Positions 47,776 to 56,605 are shown, numbered from the stretch's first letter. The stretch: 64,000 nucleotides of DNA from Methanolobus vulcani (GCF_900100715.1 NZ_FNCA01000004.1:1-64000), one strand, 5' to 3'. Numbers and translations are program-made. The notes: a model not told the origin generated them from the letters alone.

Positions 47776-47805
47776 ATGACCAGAGTCATAAATGACCGTG
47801 GTCAT
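47776..47805. promoter_or_regulatory. Twin palindromic operator for TetR-type repressor
   Basis: Two related inverted repeats stand 16 bases centre to centre: ATGACCAGAGTCAT (47776-47789) and ATGACCGTGGTCAT (47792-47805). Both have arms ATGAC/GTCAT. They lie directly downstream of a TATA-like CTTAAATATG (minus strand, 47803-47812) and upstream of the tetR start, so a bound repressor would block transcription. The divergent plus-strand gene could also be affected. Confidence 0.7.
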
Positions 47806-47875
47806 ATTTAAGCTTTGTGAACACCAGAAAGTAAATAAAAGACCTGTTTAAGACTATGTAACCGGAGTGAACAAA

Positions 47876-48175
47876 ATGAATGAACACCCATTGAAGATAA
47901 TTCAGGATAAAGATAATGAGCTTTTCAACATAATCGAAGCAAGCCAGGAGAATGCACTGTCTGAGGGTAGCATACCACTCAAATACAAGTTCCTTATTGC
48001 ACTGGCACTTGATGCTGATCATGGTGCTGAGAACGGAGTAAAAGTGCTTGCAATGCAGGCAATGGCAGCAGGAGCAACAAAAGAAGAGATAATGGAAGCA
48101 GTCAGAATTGCAAACTATATAGGCGGCATTGGAAGTGTTTACACTGCAGCTAATGCCCTGAGAGACATATTATAG
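47876..48175 (+). CDS. Carboxymuconolactone-decarboxylase-like (AhpD fold) protein without cysteine pair
   Basis: About 99 residues with the CMD/AhpD helical fold (SEGSIPLKYKFLIALALDADHGAENGVKVLAMQAMAAGATKEEIMEAVRIA). The redox CxxC found in AhpD is absent: the position reads DADHGAENG, and there is no cysteine anywhere. A peroxidase role is therefore unlikely; a lyase or binding role is open. ATG 47876 follows GGAGTGA; GTG 47867 is the alternative. Divergent from tetR across the palindromes. Confidence 0.8.
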   Translation: MNEHPLKIIQDKDNELFNIIEASQENALSEGSIPLKYKFLIALALDADHGAENGVKVLAMQAMAAGATKEEIMEAVRIANYIGGIGSVYTAANALRDIL

Positions 48176-48300
48176 ATAGAGATTTTCAAAATGAGGAGTT
48201 TTTTGATAATCCCCTCATAATTTACTTAACAAATCTTAACCTCACTTTTTTCATTTCAAGCTAAGCAAAGTTCAACGATTATCACAGCTCTGCGGTTTGC

Positions 48301-48786
48301 TCAAGGATTCAGGACCATTATCGAATAGTTAAGATAAGCCGCGAAGGATACCCAGAGAATGTAAGGTACCAGTAATAATCCCGCAGGACGTGAGATCCGG
48401 TAGAACTGGATAATATTCACAACGATCAAGATCCAGAGTAATGTTATTCCTGCAAGCCCCAGTTGAGGTGAGCGTAGCCCAAAGAACAGGTAAGACCACA
48501 AGAAATTGAAGAACAATTGGACAATGAAAATTGACATTGCTGTTTTTACATCTGACATAGACCATCCTTTTTGCCAGACAATATAGAGTGAAATTCCCAT
48601 TAGCAGATAAAGAAGAGTCCATACAATGGAAAAGCTCCAGTTTGGAGGAACAAGGGTGGGTTTTTGAAGATATGCATACCACGTTTGAATTGCGTTTACT
48701 GTAATGAACCCGCCAAATATACCAGGGATCTGACAGATGATTATTGAGATTATCAATTGTTTCCAGTTGATCTTTGAAAAATTCAT
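48301..48786 (-). CDS. TspO/MBR-family membrane protein
   Basis: 161 residues with five hydrophobic helices and TspO landmarks (WYAYLQKPTLVPPNWSFSIVWTLLYLLMGISLY, FNFLWSYLFFGLRSPQLGL, PYILWVSFAAYLN). The family binds tetrapyrroles and is linked to porphyrin transport or stress signalling. GTGATCG precedes the ATG. It is a single gene convergent with the CMD gene. Confidence 0.92.
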   Translation of the reverse strand: MNFSKINWKQLIISIIICQIPGIFGGFITVNAIQTWYAYLQKPTLVPPNWSFSIVWTLLYLLMGISLYIVWQKGWSMSDVKTAMSIFIVQLFFNFLWSYLFFGLRSPQLGLAGITLLWILIVVNIIQFYRISRPAGLLLVPYILWVSFAAYLNYSIMVLNP

Positions 48787-48937
48787 TTTCGATCACTCTC
48801 ACATAAATATCATACCGAATAACACTTAAACTTAAGCATCAAACAACATAAAAAACATACATAGAACCATGGAATATGTGTGATTTGTACGATAATTCAC
48901 ACATATCATACATACCATACATAATGAAAGTATTAAC

Positions 48938-49792
48938 TTACAAAGCCCGGTCCAGAGTATGAGAATCATAATCTGCATACACTCTTGTAAATACAATCAT
49001 GAAAGTTACAATGATAGAGGACATATATATCCACAGAAGAATTGCAAGTATTGACCCAATGGTCCCATAAACCGTTGTTATGCTACTATAAGACAGGTAG
49101 AAGCCTATTACATATTTTCCCAGTGTCAGTAACAATACTGTAAGAAATGAGCTCATAAACACGTATTTGATATTCATGGTTGCATCTGGAAGTACTCTGA
49201 AAAGATACATGAAAAGAATGATAAGAGTAATGAAATTTATACCAAAGCTTGCATATTGTACTGAATAAACAGATATTGAAAATGCTTCCTGCACAGCATC
49301 AGATATAACGAAGAATAGCATCTCGAACAGAGTGCTCACTGACACAATCGTACCAAATGCAATAGCTGCTATCAAAGCAGATAGTCTTGTATGGAAAAAC
49401 TGATGTAGCCAGTGTTGATTTGAGGGAGTGAGACCCCACATTTTGTTGATCAATTTCTTTATCTGAAAAAATATATTGCCCGCACTCCATAAATATATCA
49501 GGAAACTGAATACGATCCCAAAGTTACTAGGACTGCTCACGGAAAGTTGAGTAAAGAGAGTATTTAAGGCTTCTATTGCAACATCACCTGCAAAGACTGA
49601 TACATCTGTTAAGATGGCTGCTTGCAGTAATTGTTGTTTCAGGAAGATGCTTCCAATAAATAACGTAAAAAGGAGCAAAGAGGGAATACCTATAAGTGCA
49701 TGGAAAGAAAGGGACGCACTATTTGTGATCCCATCCTCTTTCGCCCACCTGTCCAGCGTTGTTTTCAGTATATCTTCAAATATAGATATCAT
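48938..49792 (-). CDS. YihY/BrkB-family membrane protein
   Basis: 284 residues with six hydrophobic helices. The N-terminus (DGITNSASLSFHALIGIPSLLLFTLFIGS) and core (LWSAGNIFFQIKKLINKMWG) are typical of YihY/UPF0761; transport of an unknown compound is assumed for the family. No ribosome-binding site is seen. A TATA-like TAATATATTC (minus strand, about 49815-49824) lies about 25 bases from the ATG, so the transcript may be leaderless. Confidence 0.87.
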   Translation of the reverse strand: MISIFEDILKTTLDRWAKEDGITNSASLSFHALIGIPSLLLFTLFIGSIFLKQQLLQAAILTDVSVFAGDVAIEALNTLFTQLSVSSPSNFGIVFSFLIYLWSAGNIFFQIKKLINKMWGLTPSNQHWLHQFFHTRLSALIAAIAFGTIVSVSTLFEMLFFVISDAVQEAFSISVYSVQYASFGINFITLIILFMYLFRVLPDATMNIKYVFMSSFLTVLLLTLGKYVIGFYLSYSSITTVYGTIGSILAILLWIYMSSIIVTFMIVFTRVYADYDSHTLDRAL

Positions 49793-49891
49793 CTATTAGA
49801 ATATTTATTCTATAGAATATATTAGTTATCAGAAGAGAAGAAGATACATGGATAATAGCCTTAAATATAAGAAAAAAGAATGTAGAAAGTA

Positions 49892-50935
49892 ATGAACAAT
49901 ACAAGTAAGATGCTTCAGGCACTACTGATACTTGTTATACTTGCGGCAGTCCTTTTGTATGCGCTGTACCCTTACATAAATGCGTTTTTCGGTGCATTTA
50001 TTCTCTACGTTGTCTTCAAACCTTTGTATACCTACCTTGTCACAAAACAGAAGATTAACAAAAGTGTGGCTGCTTTTACAATAATACTCCTTACTATTGT
50101 CCTCATCCTGATACCTCTGTATTTCCTGATGACCATAATTATAATCCAGATACAGAATGTGCTTTTTGACACGGATACTTTAATGGCTCAGCTTTCAAAT
50201 ATCAATAGCTATATAAATCAGGTTCATTTAAGCAGTCTGCCGATTGAGATAAATTTACAGGCAAAACTAGCAGAGACAGTAACAGCAGCAGCAAACTATT
50301 TCAGTATTTTACTTGTGAATGCAGTCCAAAGCCTTGGCCAGAGACTCATAGAGTTCTTTATAATGTATTTTCTGCTCTATTACCTGCTGGTTGGCATAAA
50401 TTCAACTTGTTCTATAAAACTTACAAATGCAATACCTTTTAGCAAAGAGAACACAGAAATACTACAGCAGGAATTTACAAATGTTGTCAATGCAACACTT
50501 ATAAGCTCAGGGATTATTGCCATAGTCCAGGGAGGTTTGCTTACAATTACATTCCTATTGCTTGGAGTTTCCGGAGCATTCCTCTGGGGATTTGTAGCCA
50601 TGATATTATCATTTCTTCCCGTGGTGGGAGCTACAATAATTTGGTTCCCTGCAGTTATTATCCAGATAGTTCAACAGGATTATTTTACGGCCGTTGGAAT
50701 ACTCATTGGTGGAGTTTTTCTCAGTTCTGTCGATAATTTCCTGAGACCGATGATACAGGATAAAGTTGGAAGGATACACCCACTGGAATCACTCATAGGA
50801 GTTATTATCGGCCTCAATCTTTTCGGTCTTCTGGGAATCATTATCGGACCTTTGCTCATATCATACGTTGTCCTTATGGCAAAAATGTTCAACGACGAGT
50901 ACCTGTCCGAAAGTAAGACAGATAATGATCAATGA
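49892..50935 (+). CDS. AI-2E-family transporter / UPF0118 membrane protein
   Basis: 347 residues with eight hydrophobic helices. C-terminal motifs (GALWGF-like GAFLWGFVAMILSFLPVVGATIIW, DNFLRPMIQDKVGRIHPLESLIGVIIGLNLFGLLGIIIGPLL) are diagnostic. Family members export small molecules or exchange Na+/H+; the substrate here is unknown. It is divergent from the YihY gene, with about 100 bases between. Confidence 0.9.
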   Translation: MNNTSKMLQALLILVILAAVLLYALYPYINAFFGAFILYVVFKPLYTYLVTKQKINKSVAAFTIILLTIVLILIPLYFLMTIIIIQIQNVLFDTDTLMAQLSNINSYINQVHLSSLPIEINLQAKLAETVTAAANYFSILLVNAVQSLGQRLIEFFIMYFLLYYLLVGINSTCSIKLTNAIPFSKENTEILQQEFTNVVNATLISSGIIAIVQGGLLTITFLLLGVSGAFLWGFVAMILSFLPVVGATIIWFPAVIIQIVQQDYFTAVGILIGGVFLSSVDNFLRPMIQDKVGRIHPLESLIGVIIGLNLFGLLGIIIGPLLISYVVLMAKMFNDEYLSESKTDNDQ

Positions 50936-51076
50936 TATTTTACAGATACTGATTGCATTTTAACAATCAAACCATTGGAAATTTTTATATACAAGCTTTA
51001 CGGAATACAATTGCTGATTTCCTATACATGTTATAGAGAAGTCAAAAACATAAAATAGTATTCTGAAGTGATCCTT

Positions 51077-51784
51077 GTGCTACCTACCAAAGAACTTATT
51101 GACCAGGCAATTGAAGCTGTCTTAAACTTTAATGACGAAAAGGCATGCGAAATTGCACAAGAGGCACTGGAACTTGGAGTTGATACTCAATATCTTTTAG
51201 AGCATGGTTTTCATGCTACACTCGCCCTTATGAAGAATATGTTTGATGAAGGAAAGATCTACCTCCCACATATGATCGCTGCTGCGGAAGCAGTAGAAGC
51301 TGCCACTAAAATAATGATGCCGGCATCTAAGGAGAATGCACCGGTAAATTCTAAAGGTGTCGTGCTTCTTGGCACCATAGAAGGCGATATACATTCCATT
51401 GGTAAGGACATAGTTGCAACATCCCTTCAGATAGACGGCTATGAGATCATTGATCTTGGTGTGGATGTGCCTGTGGAAACCTTTGTTGAAATGGCAATAA
51501 AATTCAACCCTGACTTGATAGCAACATCTGCTCTGATGACGATCACGATGACAAACCAGCTGACACTTGAGAAAAGTCTCAGGGAAGCAGGTATCAGGGA
51601 TAGATTGAAGACAATGGTTGGAGGAACACCTGTTACACCCGAATGGGCAATGGAAATAGGTGCTGATATATACGGAGCAGATGCATCCGATGCAGTCAGA
51701 AAAATAAATTCTATTATGTGGCCTGAAAAAGAAGAAACATTAATTATCAGCAAAAAGAATTGTCCTGAGCATGTTTGTTACTGA
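51077..51784 (+). CDS. Methylamine-type corrinoid protein (MtmC/MtbC/MttC family)
   Basis: About 235 residues. An N-terminal helical cap (LPTKELIDQAIEAVLNFNDEKACEIAQEALELGV, MFDEGKIYLPHMIAAAEA) precedes the B12-binding domain with GDIHSIGKDIV (the GDxHxxG cobalt ligand), SALMTITM and GGTPVTPEWA. Such proteins carry methyl groups from substrate-specific methyltransferases to coenzyme M. No methyltransferase, with or without an amber codon, is next to it, so the substrate is unclear. The start is GTG 51077 behind AGTGAT; GTG 51068 is possible. The C-terminus ends in two cysteines. Confidence 0.9.
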   Translation: MLPTKELIDQAIEAVLNFNDEKACEIAQEALELGVDTQYLLEHGFHATLALMKNMFDEGKIYLPHMIAAAEAVEAATKIMMPASKENAPVNSKGVVLLGTIEGDIHSIGKDIVATSLQIDGYEIIDLGVDVPVETFVEMAIKFNPDLIATSALMTITMTNQLTLEKSLREAGIRDRLKTMVGGTPVTPEWAMEIGADIYGADASDAVRKINSIMWPEKEETLIISKKNCPEHVCY

Positions 51785-51824
51785 GTAACAAAATAATAGT
51801 ATATGGTTTATTATTCTTGAGTGA

Positions 51825-51946
51825 TCAAATTGCAGAAAATTGATGTTTAATAGCTGAAGAATCAGAACGCAGGCAAAAATGAAAGCGTTTTTGGGAGAGA
51901 TGATGTTAGGGAATGCAGAGGGAATCTGCCTGCGTTCTGTTTTTTA
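51825..51946 (+). ncRNA. Candidate structured RNA with terminator-like end
   Basis: A perfect 13-base stem joins CAGAACGCAGGCA (51863-51875) to TGCCTGCGTTCTG (51927-51939), followed at once by six T. The loop of about 50 bases holds a possible inner hairpin (GCAG/CTGC). TATA-like AGTATATGG at about 51799-51807 would place a start near 51825-51830. It may be an independent small RNA or the 3' end and terminator of the corrinoid-protein mRNA. Confidence 0.55.
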
Positions 51947-51949
51947 GAC

Positions 51950-52036
51950 GTTTTTCTCTTCAGCGTTTTTCCGATGAACACATCGTACCACCTATGGTCA
52001 GCAAAGCCCTGGTCAAAGAGGATTTGTGACCGCACA
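51950..52036 (-). ncRNA. Candidate small RNA with own TATA box
   Basis: On the minus strand, TTTATATA (52063-52056) is followed after about 25 bases by GTGCGGTCACAAATCC. Hairpins include GGTCA/TGACC and CGATG-TGTT-CATCG (about 51970-51985). Nothing here codes for protein. The 3' end is unclear because it runs toward the plus-strand terminator hairpin. No known RNA family was recognised. Confidence 0.4.
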
Positions 52037-52170
52037 CCCTAGTATCCTAAAATAATATATAAATATTTCTACATTATAATATATAATGAGACTCATCATT
52101 ATGAGATTAGGATTTTGGGGAGAAAAGAGAGATGACAAAAATTAAAATTTAAAAAAGGAAGATCAACTAT

Positions 52171-52620
52171 TCAATATTGACTTGCAACATATGCAACAAG
52201 CATATACCTAAATGCTTTTCCTATAAATACAAAAACAGTGAATTGAGCAAAATTATACCTCAAAAGACCTCCTGCAACAGCTATTGCATCCCCGATACCT
52301 GGAAGCCAAGTGAACAAAAGGGAAATACCTCCATATTTTTCAAAACCTCTTTCTACCCTCTGAATCTGCTCATCGGATATACGCATATATTTGTTTATAA
52401 CAAGTCCTCTCCCTGTGAACCCTATATAATAAGAAGTACATGCACCTAAAAAATTTGCCACAGAGGCCACAATGACTACTGAATATATGTTGAATTTATC
52501 AATAACCATTAATGCTACCAAGCCTTCTGAACCAAGAGGGAGAATTGTTGAGGCCAGAAAACTCGTAACGAATAAACTGATATATCCATAATCTGTCAGA
52601 ATTGTTGTCACATCAATCAT
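52171..52620 (-). CDS. YqaA/DedA-family (SNARE-associated) membrane protein
   Basis: 149 residues with four hydrophobic helices. GYISLFVTSFLASTILPLGSEGLVALMV, ANFLGACTSYYIGFTGRG and FTWLPGIGDAIAVAGGLLRYNFAQF fit the short YqaA branch of DedA. DedA proteins are linked to lipid scrambling and membrane homeostasis. AGGATGATTG gives the ribosome-binding site. Confidence 0.88.
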   Translation of the reverse strand: MIDVTTILTDYGYISLFVTSFLASTILPLGSEGLVALMVIDKFNIYSVVIVASVANFLGACTSYYIGFTGRGLVINKYMRISDEQIQRVERGFEKYGGISLLFTWLPGIGDAIAVAGGLLRYNFAQFTVFVFIGKAFRYMLVAYVASQY

Positions 52621-52712
52621 CCTTTCTCACCTCTTTTCAAAAGTTATAAATACATTCTTCATATATTTACTTATGCAATAAAATAAAACAATAATTGGTT
52701 GGGTAAATAATT

Positions 52713-54194
52713 ATGATTGCTGAAAAATATTCAGAGATTAAAATTCTAATTAATCCACTAAAGGCAATATCTATTCTATTAATTCTATTAGCTTTCGCGT
52801 CTCCAGCATATGCTGGAACACCAGTGGTAGATACACAAATTAGTTTTACCCCTAGTCTATATCCTGGAGAATCTTCTACATTGAAAGTGATTGTGTCAGA
52901 AGTAAGTGGAAGTGACTGGGTGAAAGATGCTACTGTATCGGTGCAGATATCACCTAGTAGTGGAGTTGTTATAACCCCTTCCAGTCAAAGTGTATCTAGG
53001 ATTGATAAAAAATCCAGTCATACATTCACTTTTCCTATAGAAATTGTAGAAAGTGCTTCATCTGGAAATCGTAACATAATTGTTACTGTCAAATATTATG
53101 AGATGGATTTGCTCAACATTAATACACTTGGGCCTTATTATTTACAGGATAACCAGTATTTCAATATAAATAATCCGTATGGTAAGATATCTGTAAATAC
53201 CAATCCTCAAAATGCGGACATCTTTCTTGATGGACAATATAAAGGCACTTCTCCAATGACTATTTCCAATGTAATACAAGGTAAACACACATTGCTTCTG
53301 AAAAAAGAAGGATATAATGATGTAAGCACCAGTGTTACAGTAATACCAGATTCTCAAAGCGCAATAAGTAAGATTCTTTCTCTAAAAACAGGAAGTGTTA
53401 GTGTGTCCACAACACCAAGTGGAGCTAAGGTGTATATAGATGATAAGTATATAGGAGCAAGCCCACTAACATCAACAGGCCTTTTACCAGGGTCACATGC
53501 CATCTCAATTAGTATGAATGGTTATAGGGATGTTTCTGACACGTTTATAATCAATGCAGATTCTTCTTCAAGTTACAAGAAATTATTGGTCAAGCAAAAT
53601 GGAAACATTGATATTGATTCTACACCCTCTGGCGCAAAAGTATATTTGAGTGGTAGCTACAAAGGCGTGACACCACTCTATCTTGAAAGTATATCTCCAG
53701 ACACATATAATATAAATGTAGTAAAAGATGGCTACAAAGATTTGCAAAGAACTGTGACTGTAAAAGATGGATCTACAGTTTCTGTTTCGGCATCCTTGGA
53801 GAAAATGAGTATTGCAGAAAAAGTTGTCAAACAAGTCAGTGAAGAGAGCTCAAGCATCAGCACAAAAAATACAATTTCTACAAAAGAAATTGAATTCAAG
53901 GCACAATTGTTGGAAGCTGGATTCATAGTATTCTTATTAATCATATCATTTATTCTTCTTAGAAAAATCTTTAAAAATAGAGTAAGAGAAACACCAAACA
54001 TAGGAAATCAGAATATAATCAACAACATACATTACGGAGATAACATTGAGACAAATATAACTGATTCAGTTGTTCAGCGCACTAATATAGGATCAAAAAG
54101 AGAAACATGCCCTTATTGCAACGATGCAGCAAGCATGGGTGACGTTTGTTCTGCGTGCGGAAGGCATATAGAAAATACAAATTCAAAACCTTAA
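52713..54194 (+). CDS. Membrane-anchored surface protein with three PEGA domains and cytoplasmic zinc ribbon
   Basis: 493 residues: a signal peptide (about 12-35), an Ig-like beta domain (about 38-150), and three PEGA repeats (about 155-215, 225-285, 295-360; each with G[SN][IV]-TTPSGAKVY-type strands, a PL turn and DGY or similar). A membrane helix (about 400-425) and a cytoplasmic tail (NIIQ-like NQNIINNIHYGDN, DSVVQRTNIG) ending in a CPYC/CSAC zinc ribbon follow. The layout suggests an outer-surface sensor or S-layer-binding protein with an internal partner. The last part is common in archaeal zinc-ribbon proteins. Confidence 0.88.
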   Translation: MIAEKYSEIKILINPLKAISILLILLAFASPAYAGTPVVDTQISFTPSLYPGESSTLKVIVSEVSGSDWVKDATVSVQISPSSGVVITPSSQSVSRIDKKSSHTFTFPIEIVESASSGNRNIIVTVKYYEMDLLNINTLGPYYLQDNQYFNINNPYGKISVNTNPQNADIFLDGQYKGTSPMTISNVIQGKHTLLLKKEGYNDVSTSVTVIPDSQSAISKILSLKTGSVSVSTTPSGAKVYIDDKYIGASPLTSTGLLPGSHAISISMNGYRDVSDTFIINADSSSSYKKLLVKQNGNIDIDSTPSGAKVYLSGSYKGVTPLYLESISPDTYNINVVKDGYKDLQRTVTVKDGSTVSVSASLEKMSIAEKVVKQVSEESSSISTKNTISTKEIEFKAQLLEAGFIVFLLIISFILLRKIFKNRVRETPNIGNQNIINNIHYGDNIETNITDSVVQRTNIGSKRETCPYCNDAASMGDVCSACGRHIENTNSKP

Positions 54195-54232
54195 GTATTC
54201 TATAAAAAAGCAAAATAAAAGCTCTTCAGCTT

Positions 54233-55408
54233 TCAAAGTCCATTCACAAACGCTTCAATCCTTACCAGAGCCTCTTCAATTTCCTCTCTGGAAGTTGCGT
54301 AGGAGCATCTGAGGAAACCTGTGCCGGCTTCACCGAACACAGTACCAGGAATTGTAACGACCCTCTTCTCGTTCATGAGGCGTTCTGCAAACTTCTCGGA
54401 GGTCAGGCCAGTGCTTTCAACAGATGGAAAAACATAGAATGCACCCTTTGGCTCGAAGCATTTGAGTCCAATCCTGTTCAGGCCGCTAACGATAAGGTGA
54501 CGACGGCGGTCATAGTCACGGACCATTTTCTCCATTTCGTGCTTGCCGTTCTTGAGGGCTTCGATTGCGCCTATCTGAGCTGTTATTGGTGCGCAGAGCA
54601 TTGAATACTGATGAATCAGCATCATAGCACTGATTATCTTCGGGGATGCCATGGCGTATGCAAGTCTGAAACCAGTCATTGCGTATGCCTTTGAGAAACC
54701 ATTCAGCAGGATTGTCCTCTCACGCATTCCTTCAAGGGATGAAAAACATGTGTGTCCGCCATTATAGGTCAGACAATCGTAGACCTCATCAGAGATTACC
54801 ATGATATCGTGCTCACACACAACATCAGCAATAGCCTCAAGGTCAGCTTTGCCCATGGTTGCACCTGTGGGGTTATTTGGATAATTGATAATTACTGCTT
54901 TGGTCTTTGGAGTAATAGCTGCTTCAAGTTCCTCGGCGGTCAGTTTGAAATTATTCTCAAGCTTTGTTGAGACTATTACAGGAACACCACCTGCAAACAT
55001 CACTGAAGGAACGTATGCAACATATGAAGGCTGGACAACAATGATCTCATCACCCGGATTTGTAATTGCACGAATAGCCACATCAAGGGCTTCGCTTACA
55101 CCGGAAGTAACAAGAACCTCAGAGCCAGGGTTGTAATTGACTCCGTACTTTGCAGCATAATAGTCTGCAAGCTCCTCGCGAAGCTCAATAAGACCGTAAT
55201 TAGAAGTATATGAGGTTTCACCGCATTCAAGCGAGTGGATGCACGCCTCTCTTATGTGCCAGGGAGTCACATAATCCGGCTCACCTACACCAAGGGAAAT
55301 AACATCTTCCAGACCTGATGCAAGATCGAAGTAGCGACGAATGCCTGAAGGAGGCACCTTGTTCATAACATCAGCTACAAATTTAGAAGGGGTGCATGCT
55401 TTTCTCAT
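54233..55408 (-). CDS. PLP-dependent aminotransferase, class I/II
   Basis: 391 residues of fold type I: GVGEPDYVTPWHI, SYTSNYGLIELREELADYYA, INYPNNPTGATM, ISDEVYDCLTY, the catalytic lysine in LLNGFSKAYAMTGFRLAYA, and the substrate arginine in GFLRCSYATSREE. It is an aspartate- or alanine-type aminotransferase; substrate is not certain. The Lrp gene upstream on the same strand is 36 bases away and probably co-transcribed, which suggests amino-acid control. AGGATG lies ten bases before the ATG. Confidence 0.92.
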   Translation of the reverse strand: MRKACTPSKFVADVMNKVPPSGIRRYFDLASGLEDVISLGVGEPDYVTPWHIREACIHSLECGETSYTSNYGLIELREELADYYAAKYGVNYNPGSEVLVTSGVSEALDVAIRAITNPGDEIIVVQPSYVAYVPSVMFAGGVPVIVSTKLENNFKLTAEELEAAITPKTKAVIINYPNNPTGATMGKADLEAIADVVCEHDIMVISDEVYDCLTYNGGHTCFSSLEGMRERTILLNGFSKAYAMTGFRLAYAMASPKIISAMMLIHQYSMLCAPITAQIGAIEALKNGKHEMEKMVRDYDRRRHLIVSGLNRIGLKCFEPKGAFYVFPSVESTGLTSEKFAERLMNEKRVVTIPGTVFGEAGTGFLRCSYATSREEIEEALVRIEAFVNGL

Positions 55409-55444
55409 ATATTATACATCCTGTAAATGTGACCCGATTATCAA

Positions 55445-55939
55445 TTATGGAGTCACCGGTAAACGTGAAACATGGTCCTGCTCGTGGAGGATAACGCCAT
55501 CCTCTTTATAGGTTTTCAGGACAAAGTGAGTTGTTGTATGCTGTACCTGTTCAAGAGTAGATATCTTCTCGGCAACGAAGAAAGCAACTTCTTTCATTGT
55601 CTTGCCAGATACCGTAAGTGAAAGATCGTATTGTCCGGAAAGAAGTCTCACTGAACGAACTTCAGGGAACCTGTACAAACGCTCAACAAGAGGCAAGTAA
55701 CCTATTGATCTTTCAAGGCTGACCTTAAGCTCGATTATTGCATAGACATTCTCATCACCTGCAAGATCCCAGTCAATGACAGTCTTGTACTTGCGGATAA
55801 TTCCGCTTTCTTCAAGCTCTTTTACTATCTTGTCAACTTTATCTATAGTGAGTCCTGTAAGGGTTGCAATCTTTTCATGACTTATTCTTGCATCCTCTTC
55901 AAGACATTCCAGAACATGACGTGTCGTATTATCCATCAT
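55445..55939 (-). CDS. Lrp/AsnC-family transcriptional regulator
   Basis: 164 residues: winged helix-turn-helix (TRHVLECLEEDARISHEKIATLTGLTIDKVDKIVKELEESGIIRKYKTVIDW) and RAM ligand domain (about 65-150, VYAIIELKVSLERSIG, VRSVRLLSGQYDLSLTVSGKT). An amino acid probably modulates DNA binding. It is directly upstream of the aminotransferase on the same strand. Confidence 0.95.
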   Translation of the reverse strand: MMDNTTRHVLECLEEDARISHEKIATLTGLTIDKVDKIVKELEESGIIRKYKTVIDWDLAGDENVYAIIELKVSLERSIGYLPLVERLYRFPEVRSVRLLSGQYDLSLTVSGKTMKEVAFFVAEKISTLEQVQHTTTHFVLKTYKEDGVILHEQDHVSRLPVTP

Positions 55940-55997
55940 TTATTTAGCAACCCCATAACACCAGACAATCAAGTTAAAAAGAAAAAAGAATGCCCGA

Positions 55998-56372
55998 TTA
56001 CTCGAGCAATACCGCGTTCACAACACCATCCTGACCTGGACGGCTTGTGATCTTTGCATTACCAAGAGGAGTCTTGATAACTGAGCCTTTTGTAAGGATG
56101 TTACGCCTGACGTAGTGCTCGTTTGCAGTATTTCCGGTAACGGTTTCAATGGTAGTCTTCTGGGTCTTACCCTGAGCATCTGTTACGTTTGCAACGTTGC
56201 ACTGGAGAAGTCTTACCTTTCTGTTTCCGCCTCTTGTGGAAACATTCTTTCTCTTTGTTTCATTGATGTGAGTGTCAGCAGATTCGCGACCAAGCTCGAA
56301 CTTTCTTTTGCTGCGAGCGGATTTGATTTTAGCACCTGTGTAGGTTCTTCTAGATCTACCTTGCCATTTCAT
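55998..56372 (-). CDS. rps8e: Ribosomal protein S8e
   Basis: 124 residues, strongly basic. [29 protein letters not shown] and [35 protein letters not shown] are the S8e signatures; the length is the normal archaeal one. It is a small-subunit protein found in archaea and eukaryotes. AGAGGATATATC carries the ribosome-binding site before ATG 56372. Confidence 0.97.
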   Translation of the reverse strand: MKWQGRSRRTYTGAKIKSARSKRKFELGRESADTHINETKRKNVSTRGGNRKVRLLQCNVANVTDAQGKTQKTTIETVTGNTANEHYVRRNILTKGSVIKTPLGNAKITSRPGQDGVVNAVLLE

Positions 56373-56605
56373 GATATATCCTCTTATGATTGTTATATAA
56401 GTATGAATTGAATTAACATTGTAATTCGGATTAAATCTGGTATGATTTATGGACGTTCCTTTAATAATAAGATGCTATATGAACTTTACGAGTGATGGAG
56501 TACATGTACTTCCCTTTACAGAAAAGCAAAAATGAAAAGAAGAATCATCTTCTCCACTGTCTTTCATAGACAATTCATAAATAAGTCCAGCGCTTATATC
56601 AATGT

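Larger units (their letters stand above)
51785..52170. other. Structured intergenic region between corrinoid protein and DedA genes
   Basis: About 385 bases without a protein gene. It contains a long hairpin with a U tract on the plus strand, a second set of hairpins that fits a minus-strand transcript, and a palindrome at 52092-52105. Both candidate RNAs are listed separately. Confidence 0.7.

Noticed and set aside
48329-48802. Second minus-strand frame of 157 codons over the TspO gene
   Set aside because: The other frame encodes a complete TspO protein with a ribosome-binding site; this one has no family resemblance.
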